Below are positions 1 through 7,197 of a stretch of 64,000 bases of DNA, piece after piece (the stretch's first letter is position 1; each line of letters starts with the position of its first letter). Where the stretch lies: assembly GCA_017412715.1 (NCBI GenBank), contig JAFPWU010000022.1:1-64000 (forward strand), read 5' to 3'. A model generated the notes under the pieces. It was not told the origin of the DNA, did not search any database, and was given only the letters and a program-made list of their open reading frames with translations. A program made the position numbers and the translations under genes. This stretch comes from Clostridia bacterium (GTDB lineage Bacteria > Bacillota > Clostridia > Christensenellales > Aristaeellaceae).

Positions 1-51
1 AACCGACCGGGATTGGTCGATCCTCTTGCATATTACCTGAGAAATACTTGA
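1..51 (+). CDS. C-terminal tail of a group II intron reverse transcriptase/maturase (partial)
   Basis: An open frame enters the window at base 1 and stops with TGA at 49-51. Its sixteen residues (NRPGLVDPLAYYLRNT) are seen directly. The G-L/I-x-x-L-x-x-Y-Y-L pattern is similar to the extreme C-terminus of some bacterial group II intron-encoded proteins, which end shortly before intron domain V. The frame indeed stops about 18 bases before a domain V-like hairpin. The body of the protein lies outside the window, so the call rests mainly on position. It could be chance coding, because sixteen residues cannot carry a family assignment. Confidence 0.4.
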   Translation, partial: NRPGLVDPLAYYLRNT

Positions 52-139
52 AACCATGTTACGATGTAGCGCCGTATACCTGGCCGGTACGTACGGTGCA
101 ACGGGAGGGGCGAGGGCTACCGCCCTCCCTCTACCCTAT
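1..139 (+). mobile_element. 3' end of a group II intron (domains V and VI), probably class C
   Basis: Bases 69-99 fold as a domain V-like hairpin: GCGCCGTA (69-76) pairs with TACGGTGC (92-99), followed by ACC/GGT and a short loop, with the bulged ACG typical of domain V. A domain VI-like stem follows, GGGAGGG (103-109) with CCCTCCC (123-129). The sequence then reads CTACCCTAT, the usual intron 3' end with a branch-point A and a terminal AY. I place the 3' splice site near 139. The 5' part and most of the reverse transcriptase are off the window. The element abuts a copy of the palindromic repeat found throughout this window (145-210), which fits the habit of class C introns of inserting beside terminator-like hairpins. 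Confidence 0.7.
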
Positions 140-144
140 TGAAA

Positions 145-210
145 TCAGGGTAAAGCTGAATCAATGCGCTTTCGGCAGCCATCGCCTGAAGGGAATCCAT
201 CAGCGTTTCC
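145..210 (-). repeat. Palindromic intergenic repeat, copy 1 (short form)
   Basis: Read on the minus strand it begins GGAAACGCTGAT just after the thiolase stop, has the core CAGGCGATGGCTGCCGAAAG, and ends ATTCAGC-TTTACCCTGA. The two ends are imperfect inverted repeats. It belongs to the family also seen at 3709, 5365, 9085, 11577, 26995, 47462, 50640, 52330 and 54316. The group II intron ends about five bases from its distal edge. Confidence 0.7.
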
Positions 211-216
211 GCAGGA

Positions 217-1470
217 TCAATCCGGCATTCCGACGATAAATACATAATTGGTTGTTGCGGTGCCGCCCAGGTTCAGCATGAGGCCGTTCCGGGCCTTCGG
301 CACCTGATAGTCTCCCGCGGTGCCGGTCACCTGGCGGTACAGATCCAGGAACATCCGCGCGCCGGAGGCGCCCACAGGGTGGCCGCATCCGATCAGCCCG
401 CCGCTGGGATTTACGGGCTTTGTTCCGCGGAAGGAAATCATGCCGCTTTCCACCGCTTCATATTCCCGGCCGGGTTCCGCCAGACCGATGGCGGACAGGA
501 GGGCATACTCGGAGCTGGTGAAGCAGTCATGAATTTCAAAAACGTCCATATCCGATACGGTCAGACCGCTTCTTTCATAAGCGTCGAGCGCCGTCTGCCG
601 CGTCCAGGGCAGCAGATACGGGCCATGCTCCGCGTCGGCCATTTTCCGGTCAAAGCGAAAGGGCGCAACCCGATGGCCGAAGCCCTTCACGAGGGGTTTC
701 CCCGTAATTCCCCGCTCCCGCAGGAAGCTCCCGGACGCCAGCGCCACGACGGCCGCCCCGTCCGTTATCTGGGAGCAGTCCGAAACCGCCAGCCGTCCTC
801 CCACCAGCGGGTTTGTTTCCGTTCCGCGGGCGGAAGCCTGGGCCATGCTCATGAACCACTTTCGGGTCTGGGCCAGGGGATTCCGCCGGGCGTTCCCGTA
901 ATTCAGGCAGGAGATGGCCGCCAGGGCATCCATATACCTTTTCTCTTCCAGCCGCGGATACTTTCGCAGCGTTTCGTCCGCCAGGCGGCCGAAGAGCTTC
1001 GGGAAGGGCATTTCCATGCCTCTGGCTTCCTTTTCGTAATAGGCGGCCCGGCCCAGGTAGTCCCCGCCGGTCCGGCTGTCCACGGTCTTCATCAGCTCCC
1101 ATCCCACCACGAGACAGAGATCATATTCCCCGGCCCGGATTTTGGTCGCCGCCGCGTCCAGCGCCACGGAGGAGCTGGCGCAGGCCGCCTCGTATCGGGC
1201 GGAAGGAACCCCGTAGAAGGCGGGATCCACCTCCGTCAGAAAGGCGCCCAGATGCCCCTGATCGGTGTATTTCTCCGCGAGAAAATTGCCGACAAAGCAG
1301 GCCACCCGGTTTTCTCCGTTCAGTTTCCTGATATCATCAAAATCCAGCCCGGCGCCCGCCAGCCCGTCCGCCATGGCCTCCTTCAGCAGGGCGGCAATCC
1401 CCTTGCCTTCCTTTTTCCAGTTCCGCTCAAAATCCGTCTGGGCGCCGCCCAGGATATAGACTTCACTCAT
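217..1470 (-). CDS. Thiolase family protein (SCP2-type acyl-CoA acyltransferase)
   Basis: Predicted thiolase of 417 residues that would form or cleave a beta-ketoacyl-CoA in the cytosol. The nucleophilic cysteine is Cys97 in [12 protein letters not shown] puts a histidine at 314, and [13 protein letters not shown] puts the base histidine at 364. The C-terminus reads [10 protein letters not shown] and lacks the second cysteine of biosynthetic thiolases. This is the pattern of SCP2/SCPx-type thiolases, so the acyl substrate is uncertain. ATG at 1470 overlaps the stop of the upstream dehydrogenase (ATGA) and is preceded by AGGAGG. It is the last gene of a three-gene operon and is followed directly by a palindromic repeat. 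Ordinary fatty-acid use is possible, but a neighbouring acyltransferase and glycosyltransferases suggest it could supply an acyl group for a surface glycan; that part is inference. Confidence 0.85.
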   Translation of the reverse strand: MSEVYILGGAQTDFERNWKKEGKGIAALLKEAMADGLAGAGLDFDDIRKLNGENRVACFVGNFLAEKYTDQGHLGAFLTEVDPAFYGVPSARYEAACASSSVALDAAATKIRAGEYDLCLVVGWELMKTVDSRTGGDYLGRAAYYEKEARGMEMPFPKLFGRLADETLRKYPRLEEKRYMDALAAISCLNYGNARRNPLAQTRKWFMSMAQASARGTETNPLVGGRLAVSDCSQITDGAAVVALASGSFLRERGITGKPLVKGFGHRVAPFRFDRKMADAEHGPYLLPWTRQTALDAYERSGLTVSDMDVFEIHDCFTSSEYALLSAIGLAEPGREYEAVESGMISFRGTKPVNPSGGLIGCGHPVGASGARMFLDLYRQVTGTAGDYQVPKARNGLMLNLGGTATTNYVFIVGMPD

Positions 1471-2783
1471 GCCTCCTGCCTCCCCGATTTGAAATAGCGC
1501 CGGTAATCATATCCGGAAGGCCGAATCTCACGCAGGATCCGCTCCGCGTCCGCCCGCTCCCAGATTTCGGGCAGGCGCTCCCGAATCAGCCCGGGCACAT
1601 CCGTCACCGCGGACAGGGCTTCATACATCGCCAGGGGGGGACACCAGTTGAACCCGGCGGCCATGACGTCATCCGCCGCCCGGATCGAGGTTCCCACCTC
1701 CAGGCTGGTCCGGAAGGCGTAGAGCATATATTGAAGCAGGAAGGACAAGCATATCTCCGCCTCCTGAGAATGGTTGTGCACCAGCGCTTCAAAGGCCAGC
1801 TGATAATCCCCTTCCTCCAGGCAGCGCTTCATCCGTTCCGCGAAGGGAAAGGCGTAGGGAATCACGTCCCGATAGATTCCGGTGGACAGATCGTATACCG
1901 TCATCCGCCGGAAGCCGTTCTCATACTGGACCTGCCGGTACAGGCCGCCCCGGGTTTTCCGCCCCAGCTTTCCCCCGGCGATCAGCTCCCGGACGAAGGC
2001 GGGAAGCACGAAGGTGTCCCGGGCATAGTCATCCGTGTTTTCCCGGAGGTTGTCCACGATCGCCCGATGCACGTCCAGCCCGACAAAATCAGAGGTGGCC
2101 AGGGGCTCCATGGCCCTGCCAGTAAAGGGCCCCAGGATGGCGTCCATATAATCGATGCCGCCGCTGTCCCGGTACCGCTCCGCGTACTGCATCGCCTGGT
2201 TGATAAACTGGAAACCGATCCGGTTGGCCAGAAAAGCGGGAGAATCCTTTACCTCCACCACGGTGCGGAACAGCTGTTCCCGCAGATACCGCTTCAGCGC
2301 TCCGGTCAGCTCCGGATCCGCATATTCGGTCGGGGTCAGCTCGCACAGGGGGAGGGCATAGGGAGGATTGAAGAGATGGATCCCGTAGAACCTGCGCCGC
2401 GCTTCCTCCGGATAGCATCCGGCCAGCTCCGTAATGGACAGGCCGGAGGATCCCGTGCCCGAAACAGCGTGAGCGGGCAGCGCCTTTCCGACCCGGAGGG
2501 CGATTTCCTTTTTGACGGCCATATCCTCCCGGGCGCTTTCGAATACCAGGTCGGACTCCCCGACGCAGGCTTCCAGCATGGACATGTCCGCCGGGATCAG
2601 ATTGACCCCAATCGCGTCGGCCCGCACGGAGCGGACGATCCGGGGCAGGGTCTGCTTTACCCGGTCCAGGTCCCGTCCGACGCAGTAAACCTTCGCGTTT
2701 CCAAAGGAGGCGAAAATACCGGCGATATTGGCGCCCATAGTGCCCGTTACGCCGATGACGGTCACGGTTTTGATGCTCAGCAT
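1467..2783 (-). CDS. 3-hydroxyacyl-CoA dehydrogenase family protein
   Basis: NAD-dependent 3-hydroxyacyl-CoA dehydrogenase of 438 residues. The N-terminal Rossmann fold opens with GVTGTMG (residues 11-17). GIHLFNPP gives the catalytic His136 of the HxFNP motif, and [12 protein letters not shown] matches the DxPGFxxNR signature where the C-terminal helical domain begins. A longer frame runs up to 2954, but ATG at 2783 is preferred: it has GGAGG upstream and starts the Rossmann motif at the normal distance. It lies seven bases after the acyltransferase gene and overlaps the thiolase by four bases, so the three are translated together. No enoyl-CoA hydratase is present nearby, so this is not a complete beta-oxidation set. 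The chain length of the substrate cannot be read from the sequence. Confidence 0.85.
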   Translation of the reverse strand: MLSIKTVTVIGVTGTMGANIAGIFASFGNAKVYCVGRDLDRVKQTLPRIVRSVRADAIGVNLIPADMSMLEACVGESDLVFESAREDMAVKKEIALRVGKALPAHAVSGTGSSGLSITELAGCYPEEARRRFYGIHLFNPPYALPLCELTPTEYADPELTGALKRYLREQLFRTVVEVKDSPAFLANRIGFQFINQAMQYAERYRDSGGIDYMDAILGPFTGRAMEPLATSDFVGLDVHRAIVDNLRENTDDYARDTFVLPAFVRELIAGGKLGRKTRGGLYRQVQYENGFRRMTVYDLSTGIYRDVIPYAFPFAERMKRCLEEGDYQLAFEALVHNHSQEAEICLSFLLQYMLYAFRTSLEVGTSIRAADDVMAAGFNWCPPLAMYEALSAVTDVPGLIRERLPEIWERADAERILREIRPSGYDYRRYFKSGRQEA

Positions 2784-2790
2784 GCTGCTT

Positions 2791-3663
2791 TCATTCCTCC
2801 AGCCGGGCGATTCCCCGGGCTTCCTTTTCCTCCAGATCCAGGGAGGCGTACCAGGCGGCAAACCCTGTTTCTTCCCAGGGCATATACCGGCCGAAATGCT
2901 CCCGCCAGGGATAGGCGGGTTCCCCGGTGAATCTGTTCCGGACCTTTCTGACATCGGATACTTCCCTGGCGGGATTGCCCACCGCCACCGCGTAAGGCCT
3001 GACCGATCTGGTGACGATGGCGCCGGCGCCGACCAGGCTGTCCTGTCCGATATCCAGGCCGGGCATCACGACAGCCCCCGTGGCCACGATGGCGAAGGGG
3101 TGCACATGGACCCCCGCAAACTCGCTGGAGGGCGGGGTGGGATCGTTGGTCAGCACCACGTAGGGATAGATCCAGACGAAATCGTCCACCTGGGACAGCT
3201 GGCCGATATGCACGTTGCTGTGGAGCCGGACATGATTCCCCAGCCGGCAGTTTCCCTGGATGTCCGAAAGCGTGCCTACGCTGACGTGGCTTCCGATCTC
3301 CGTGCCCTCCCGGATGGTGACCTGGTGGCCCGTCTGAAAATGCTCCCCGATGACGGATCCCCCGTAGAGAATGGAGCCGCTGCGGATCAGGGCGCGGGCG
3401 CCAATCCGCAGGGGATGCTCATGGGGCTTACGATCCAGGCAGAAATCCATGCCATATTCTCCCAGGATGCAGTTCGCGCCGATCAGGGAATCCTCTCCCA
3501 GGGTTACGCCGGAACGGATGAGGGTATTGCTGTCGACATAGCATCCCGCCCCGAGGGTGACATGATCCTCAATGATGCAGTTATGTCCCAGGGTGACCCC
3601 TTCCCCTATCCGCACATCCTGTCCGATCACGCAGTTCTGCCCCGTTTTCAATCCTGTCCGCAT
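2791..3663 (-). CDS. Left-handed beta-helix (hexapeptide repeat) acyltransferase
   Basis: Protein of 290 residues dominated by imperfect hexapeptide repeats ([LIV]-G-x4) over roughly residues 5-215, the left-handed parallel beta-helix of acetyl/acyl-CoA transferases (LpxA, LpxD, WbbJ and related). The C-terminal 70 residues are an acidic, aromatic-rich extension with no repeat. The nearest recognisable behaviour is that of UDP-sugar N- or O-acyltransferases. Start ATG at 3663 is supported by AAGGAGA six bases upstream; fourteen extra in-frame codons to 3705 have no ribosome site. As first gene of the operon with the dehydrogenase and thiolase, it could transfer the acyl-CoA product of those enzymes to a sugar. 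This is inference from context. Confidence 0.8.
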   Translation of the reverse strand: MRTGLKTGQNCVIGQDVRIGEGVTLGHNCIIEDHVTLGAGCYVDSNTLIRSGVTLGEDSLIGANCILGEYGMDFCLDRKPHEHPLRIGARALIRSGSILYGGSVIGEHFQTGHQVTIREGTEIGSHVSVGTLSDIQGNCRLGNHVRLHSNVHIGQLSQVDDFVWIYPYVVLTNDPTPPSSEFAGVHVHPFAIVATGAVVMPGLDIGQDSLVGAGAIVTRSVRPYAVAVGNPAREVSDVRKVRNRFTGEPAYPWREHFGRYMPWEETGFAAWYASLDLEEKEARGIARLEE

Positions 3664-3708
3664 TCGTCGTATCTCCTTTGATTTCAGGCAACATGGATCC
3701 GGCATTTC

Positions 3709-3789
3709 CAGGGAAAAGCCGGATAAAAGCTCTTTCGGCAGCCATCGCCTGAGGGAAGGCGGACCGCCGGAATGGAAAAAAGCGCGTCC
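3709..3789 (-). repeat. Palindromic intergenic repeat, copy 2 (short form)
   Basis: On the minus strand, immediately after the stop of the glucosyltransferase gene, it reads CCATTCCGGCGGTC-CGCC, a short loop CTTCCCTCAGG, then CGATGGCTGCCGAAAG, and ends TTTTCCCTGG. It matches copies 1 and 4 most closely. It separates the glucosyltransferase genes from the acyltransferase operon. Confidence 0.75.
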
Positions 3790-5337
3790 CTAAAAATTCA
3801 CCACGATGATGTCTCCGATCCGCCGGATGGATCCGTCCGCCGGATAATGGGGCATGGACCGCACCTCCGGCAGCTCCGCGTAGGGAGCTTCCTCCGCCCA
3901 GGCGGGGCTGAAGCCGCACCAGCGTTCCATGAACGCCCGCCAGGCATAGGAATTCAGGATTTCATCGGTGCCTCCTCCGTAAGGGGGAAGATGAATGAAG
4001 TCCAGCTCTCCGATATGGTAAAGGGTCTGATCCCGGATCTCCTCCGGATTCAGGAAGACGACCGGCGTATCCGCGGAAAAGCCCTCCGTTCCGCGGATCT
4101 GGGCCGCCAGGGCGGTAAACCAGGAGATGGCCTGCTGCTGCTGGAGGGCGGCTTTCAGATAGCACTGGTTGTCAAAGCGGGCGTCCATGACGCCCATGAG
4201 CCCAAGCATCGCGGCCGCGGCCGCGGAGGCGGCCCGCCGAAGACCGGGACGGGGCAGCAGGGGCCGGTCCAGAAGCCAGGCGAAGAGAACCGCCTGGGAG
4301 ACCAGGCTGAAGGTCATAAGTCCGTGCACCCGATCCGACATCACGTAGATGAAATTGCAGCCCAGGGGAAAAAGCGCCAGCACCAGGACTCCCAGCAGGG
4401 CCCGGGCTTTGCCGGTTTTCCCGTCCCGTCCGATCCGGCAGAGGAAAAGCGCGCCCATGACCGCGTCCAGGACCAGCATGGCCAGGTACACATACCAGGC
4501 ATGCATGGGATACATGTCCGCCGGCACGTTCCGGGTGGGCAGAAAGAATTCCCCGTATGCGGTTTTCACCCGGGAAAGATAGGCGGAGAGAGGGGTGCTC
4601 TCCTGCTGGTTCATTCCCATGTATTCGTTAAGCTCCAGCCCGAACTTCGCCAGAAAAAAGCGGTTGGCCGCGTAATACAGCGCCATGACCGCCAGGACGC
4701 ACAGCAGCTGCGCCAGAAAGGTCTTCACATAGAAACCGGCGGGCTCCGCCCGTTCGGAAAGCAGCTTCAGGTCCCAGATCAGCGCCAGGCTCAGCAGCAG
4801 GGGCACAAAGGCCTGATAGATGCCTACCGAACAGCAGCCCAGAAGGATGCCCAGGCCCTTTCGCCACCAGTTTCCCCGGAGAATCAGGCAGGCGGCGGAT
4901 ATCATCATGAGCATGGCCAGCATGTAGTAGGGAAGGGTGAACATGTATCCAAAGAGCCCGGCGATGACCGGGAAAGCCGCCAGGACGCATCCCAGCGCGC
5001 CGCACAGAAGAGGACGGCGGATATCCAGCAGCCAGACGATCAGACAGGCTGCCGCGCCCAGGCACACAAGGGCAAACAGCCCGTTGAACAGGGGGAGGCT
5101 GTACTGCCCGTCCCACAGGAGCATGGATTCCAGCCAGCCGACCACATGCAGCATCCACCGCCCGGAAGAGATTGTTGAGCCGCTCCAGAACAGGCCGAAA
5201 ATGTCGTCGTGAACCGAATACTTGTTCAGCAGCCCCATGCCGTGGGCGGCCAGGCCGAAGCACAGGCAGCTGAGGAAGGCCGCCTTTATCCGGGGGCTGA
5301 TTCCGCGAAAGATGCCTGTTTCTGCCATCCCCTTCAT
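3790..5337 (-). CDS. GtrII-type polytopic membrane glucosyltransferase (paralogue A)
   Basis: Integral membrane protein of 515 residues with about eleven or twelve hydrophobic segments. It resembles the GtrII family (Glucosyl transferase GtrII), which transfers glucose from a polyprenyl-phosphate donor to a surface polysaccharide outside the membrane. Family marks shared with three other proteins here are NKYSVHDDIF, a S-G-R-W-M-L segment after the first loop, FDNQCYLKAALQQQQAIS near residue 400, and a C-terminal soluble tail ending DGSIRRIGDIIVVNF. ATG at 5337 is chosen because AGGAG lies eight bases upstream; the longer frame to 5571 reads through repeat copy 3. It follows paralogue B on the same strand. 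Donor and acceptor are not known. Confidence 0.75.
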   Translation of the reverse strand: MKGMAETGIFRGISPRIKAAFLSCLCFGLAAHGMGLLNKYSVHDDIFGLFWSGSTISSGRWMLHVVGWLESMLLWDGQYSLPLFNGLFALVCLGAAACLIVWLLDIRRPLLCGALGCVLAAFPVIAGLFGYMFTLPYYMLAMLMMISAACLILRGNWWRKGLGILLGCCSVGIYQAFVPLLLSLALIWDLKLLSERAEPAGFYVKTFLAQLLCVLAVMALYYAANRFFLAKFGLELNEYMGMNQQESTPLSAYLSRVKTAYGEFFLPTRNVPADMYPMHAWYVYLAMLVLDAVMGALFLCRIGRDGKTGKARALLGVLVLALFPLGCNFIYVMSDRVHGLMTFSLVSQAVLFAWLLDRPLLPRPGLRRAASAAAAAMLGLMGVMDARFDNQCYLKAALQQQQAISWFTALAAQIRGTEGFSADTPVVFLNPEEIRDQTLYHIGELDFIHLPPYGGGTDEILNSYAWRAFMERWCGFSPAWAEEAPYAELPEVRSMPHYPADGSIRRIGDIIVVNF

Positions 5338-5364
5338 CTTTGAAGCTCCTTCCTGATGATTTCT

Positions 5365-5486
5365 TTGCGGGCTGGAATCACCCTCGCACCAGCTGGGTAT
5401 GTCAAGTCCCTGCTCAGGCGGATTCCAGCCCTGGGGCGTTGATTCAGCGCTTCCCTGAAAGCCGGCCGCGTGAACGGGGATCAGCG
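5365..5486 (-). repeat. Palindromic intergenic repeat, copy 3 (long form)
   Basis: Begins right after the stop of paralogue B. On the minus strand it reads GGGAAGCGCTGAATCAACGC, then GGGCTGGAATCC-GCC, a central CTTGACATACCC, and ends GGTGATTCCAGCCC. GGGCTGGAAT and ATTCCAGCCC are a ten-base inverted repeat. The central part matches the middle of copies 5, 6 and 7 (ATGTTAAGCC type). Confidence 0.7.
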
Positions 5487-7064
5487 TCAGAACTTTACGA
5501 TCAGCAGGTCGCGGACGACCTGGATGGACCCGTCTTCGGGATAGGAGGGCATGGCCTGCACCTCCGGCCAATCCTCGTACGGCTTCGTTTCATAGATCAG
5601 CCAGGAGCCGAAACCGCACCACCTCTGCAGAAAGGCATCCCATGCCCAGTTGTTGACATATTCCTGAAGATTCGCGTCATATCCGGTCAGCTTCAGAAAG
5701 TCCAGTTCCCCGATATTGTACAGGGTCCCGTCCGCGGCCCGGTCCCTGTTCAGCATGACTACGAGCTGATCCTCCCGGAACCCCGGGGCGGACTTGATCC
5801 GGGCCACCAGTTCCGTGTTCCAGGCAATGGCCTGCTGCTGCTGGAAGGCGGTCTTCAGATAGCATTGATTGTCATACCGGGCATACATCGCGCAGCCCAG
5901 GCCCAGGATCAGCGCCGCCAGCAGGGAAACCGCTCGCCCCGCCCGGGGCAGCCCCCCGGGAAGCCGCGCTGCGGCCAGGGAGGAGGCCGTCCGGTCCGCC
6001 AGGAGGACAAAGAGCGCCGTCTGCATGACCTGGCCGTACACCATCAGGCCGTGAACTTCCCCGGACAGAACGAATATGAAGTTGCACGCAAGGGGGAAGA
6101 GCAGCAGCAGCGGGATGACTGCGGCGGCCTTCCACAGGCCTTTCCGCCCCGGAAGGAGGGCCAGCCGGAGGGCCATGACGCCATCCAGGACCAGCATCAG
6201 GAGATACAGGTAATGTACGTGCTGGGGATACATGTCCCACTGTACGTACCGGGTGGGCCGGAAGAATTCCAGCCAGGCGGAACCCGCCCGGGCCAGATAG
6301 GTTTCCAGCGGCAGGGAATCCGACTGGGAGATTCCCATATAGGGGCTCAGCTCCAGACCGTAGGCAGCCAGGAAAATCCGGCTGCCGGCAAGGTACACCG
6401 CCATGATCCCCGCCAGGCAAAGGGCCTGAAGGAGCAGATGCCGGAAAAAGGCCGCGGGAGATTCCGCGCCGTCCATCAGGGACTTCAGGTCATAGAGCAG
6501 CGTCAGGGAGAGAATCAGGGGCAGAAAAGCCTGATAAATTCCGACGGAGCAGCCCCCCAGCAGCACGCCGAAGGCCCGGGCCTTCCAGGAATGATCCCCA
6601 AGGATCAGCCAGCCCGCGAGCGCCATCAGGAGCAGCGAAAGCATGTAATACGGGGCGGTAAACATGAAGCTGAACAGGGAGGTGATCACCGGAAAGGCCG
6701 CCATCGTCCCGCCCAGCAGGGCGCTCAGCGCCCGGCTGCGGATCTTCAGCAGATCCGCGATCAGCCCCGCGGAAGCGCCGATGCAAAGGAGGGAAAAAAG
6801 ACCGTTCAGCAGGGGAAGGCTGAAATGCCCGTCGCCAAAGATCAGAATCTCCGCCTTCGCCAGCACAAAGAGCATCCACCGGCCGGAGGTAATGGTATCC
6901 CCGGTCATAAAGAGGGAGAAGATATCATCATGCCAGGAAAACTTGTTGAACATGCCCATGCCCTGGGATACAAGCCCTATGAGCAGCGCGCCGAAAAAAG
7001 CGGCGCGGACGGACGGCGATAGGGCCCCGGCCCGGATGAGATCCCCGGTTTCCCTGCGTTCCAC
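5487..7064 (-). CDS. GtrII-type polytopic membrane glucosyltransferase (paralogue B)
   Basis: Polytopic membrane protein of 525 residues, paralogous to A along its whole length. It carries NKFSWHDDIFSLF, TITSGRWMLFVLAKAE, YDNQCYLKTAFQQQQAIAW and the soluble C-terminus ending DGSIQVVRDLLIVKF. The family suggests transfer of glucose from undecaprenyl-phosphate glucose to a glycan on the outer face of the membrane. The start is GTG at 7064 with AAGGAGG seven bases upstream. A strong intrinsic terminator (7082-7123) and a promoter that fires into it lie directly upstream, so expression may be set by read-through. No GtrA flippase or GtrB glucosyl carrier synthase is next to it; these would have to be encoded elsewhere. 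Confidence 0.75.
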   Translation of the reverse strand: MERRETGDLIRAGALSPSVRAAFFGALLIGLVSQGMGMFNKFSWHDDIFSLFMTGDTITSGRWMLFVLAKAEILIFGDGHFSLPLLNGLFSLLCIGASAGLIADLLKIRSRALSALLGGTMAAFPVITSLFSFMFTAPYYMLSLLLMALAGWLILGDHSWKARAFGVLLGGCSVGIYQAFLPLILSLTLLYDLKSLMDGAESPAAFFRHLLLQALCLAGIMAVYLAGSRIFLAAYGLELSPYMGISQSDSLPLETYLARAGSAWLEFFRPTRYVQWDMYPQHVHYLYLLMLVLDGVMALRLALLPGRKGLWKAAAVIPLLLLFPLACNFIFVLSGEVHGLMVYGQVMQTALFVLLADRTASSLAAARLPGGLPRAGRAVSLLAALILGLGCAMYARYDNQCYLKTAFQQQQAIAWNTELVARIKSAPGFREDQLVVMLNRDRAADGTLYNIGELDFLKLTGYDANLQEYVNNWAWDAFLQRWCGFGSWLIYETKPYEDWPEVQAMPSYPEDGSIQVVRDLLIVKF

Positions 7065-7081
7065 TGGCTTTCCTCCTTCCG

Positions 7082-7123
7082 AAAAAACACGGGCCCGGAT
7101 TCCTGGACGAATTCCGGGCCCGT
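7082..7123 (-). terminator. Intrinsic terminator/attenuator upstream of paralogue B
   Basis: On the minus strand an eleven-base perfect stem, ACGGGCCCGGA (7123-7113) with TCCGGGCCCGT (7099-7089), is followed by G and six T residues (7087-7082). It ends transcripts from the heparinase gene. It also lies at the start of any transcript made from the promoter at 7128-7157. Confidence 0.8.
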
Positions 7124-7127
7124 ATGC

Positions 7128-7157
7128 ATTTTACAATACTTCGGGGAAGCCCGTCAA
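7128..7157 (-). promoter_or_regulatory. Sigma-A type promoter for the glucosyltransferase genes
   Basis: Minus-strand TTGACG (7157-7152), an 18-base spacer and TAAAAT (7133-7128). The expected start point is near 7121, at the very beginning of the terminator hairpin, so the promoter transcribes straight into a terminator ahead of the GTG at 7064. Confidence 0.6.
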
Positions 7158-7197
7158 CCGGGACGAGCGGAGGGGAGCTGATCCACCTCCTGTGCGA

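Noticed and set aside
48..239. A 63-codon frame at the left edge
   Set aside because: It runs through the intron domains V and VI and repeat copy 1, where the sequence is explained by RNA structure.
379..1497. A 372-codon frame antisense to the thiolase, and similar long antisense frames, for example 3772-5178, 5340-7022, 9325-11565, 15075-16718 and 52523-54493
   Set aside because: They mirror strong coding genes in a GC-rich genome, lack ribosome sites, and read as low-complexity Gly/Pro/Arg/Gln/His-rich protein with no motif.
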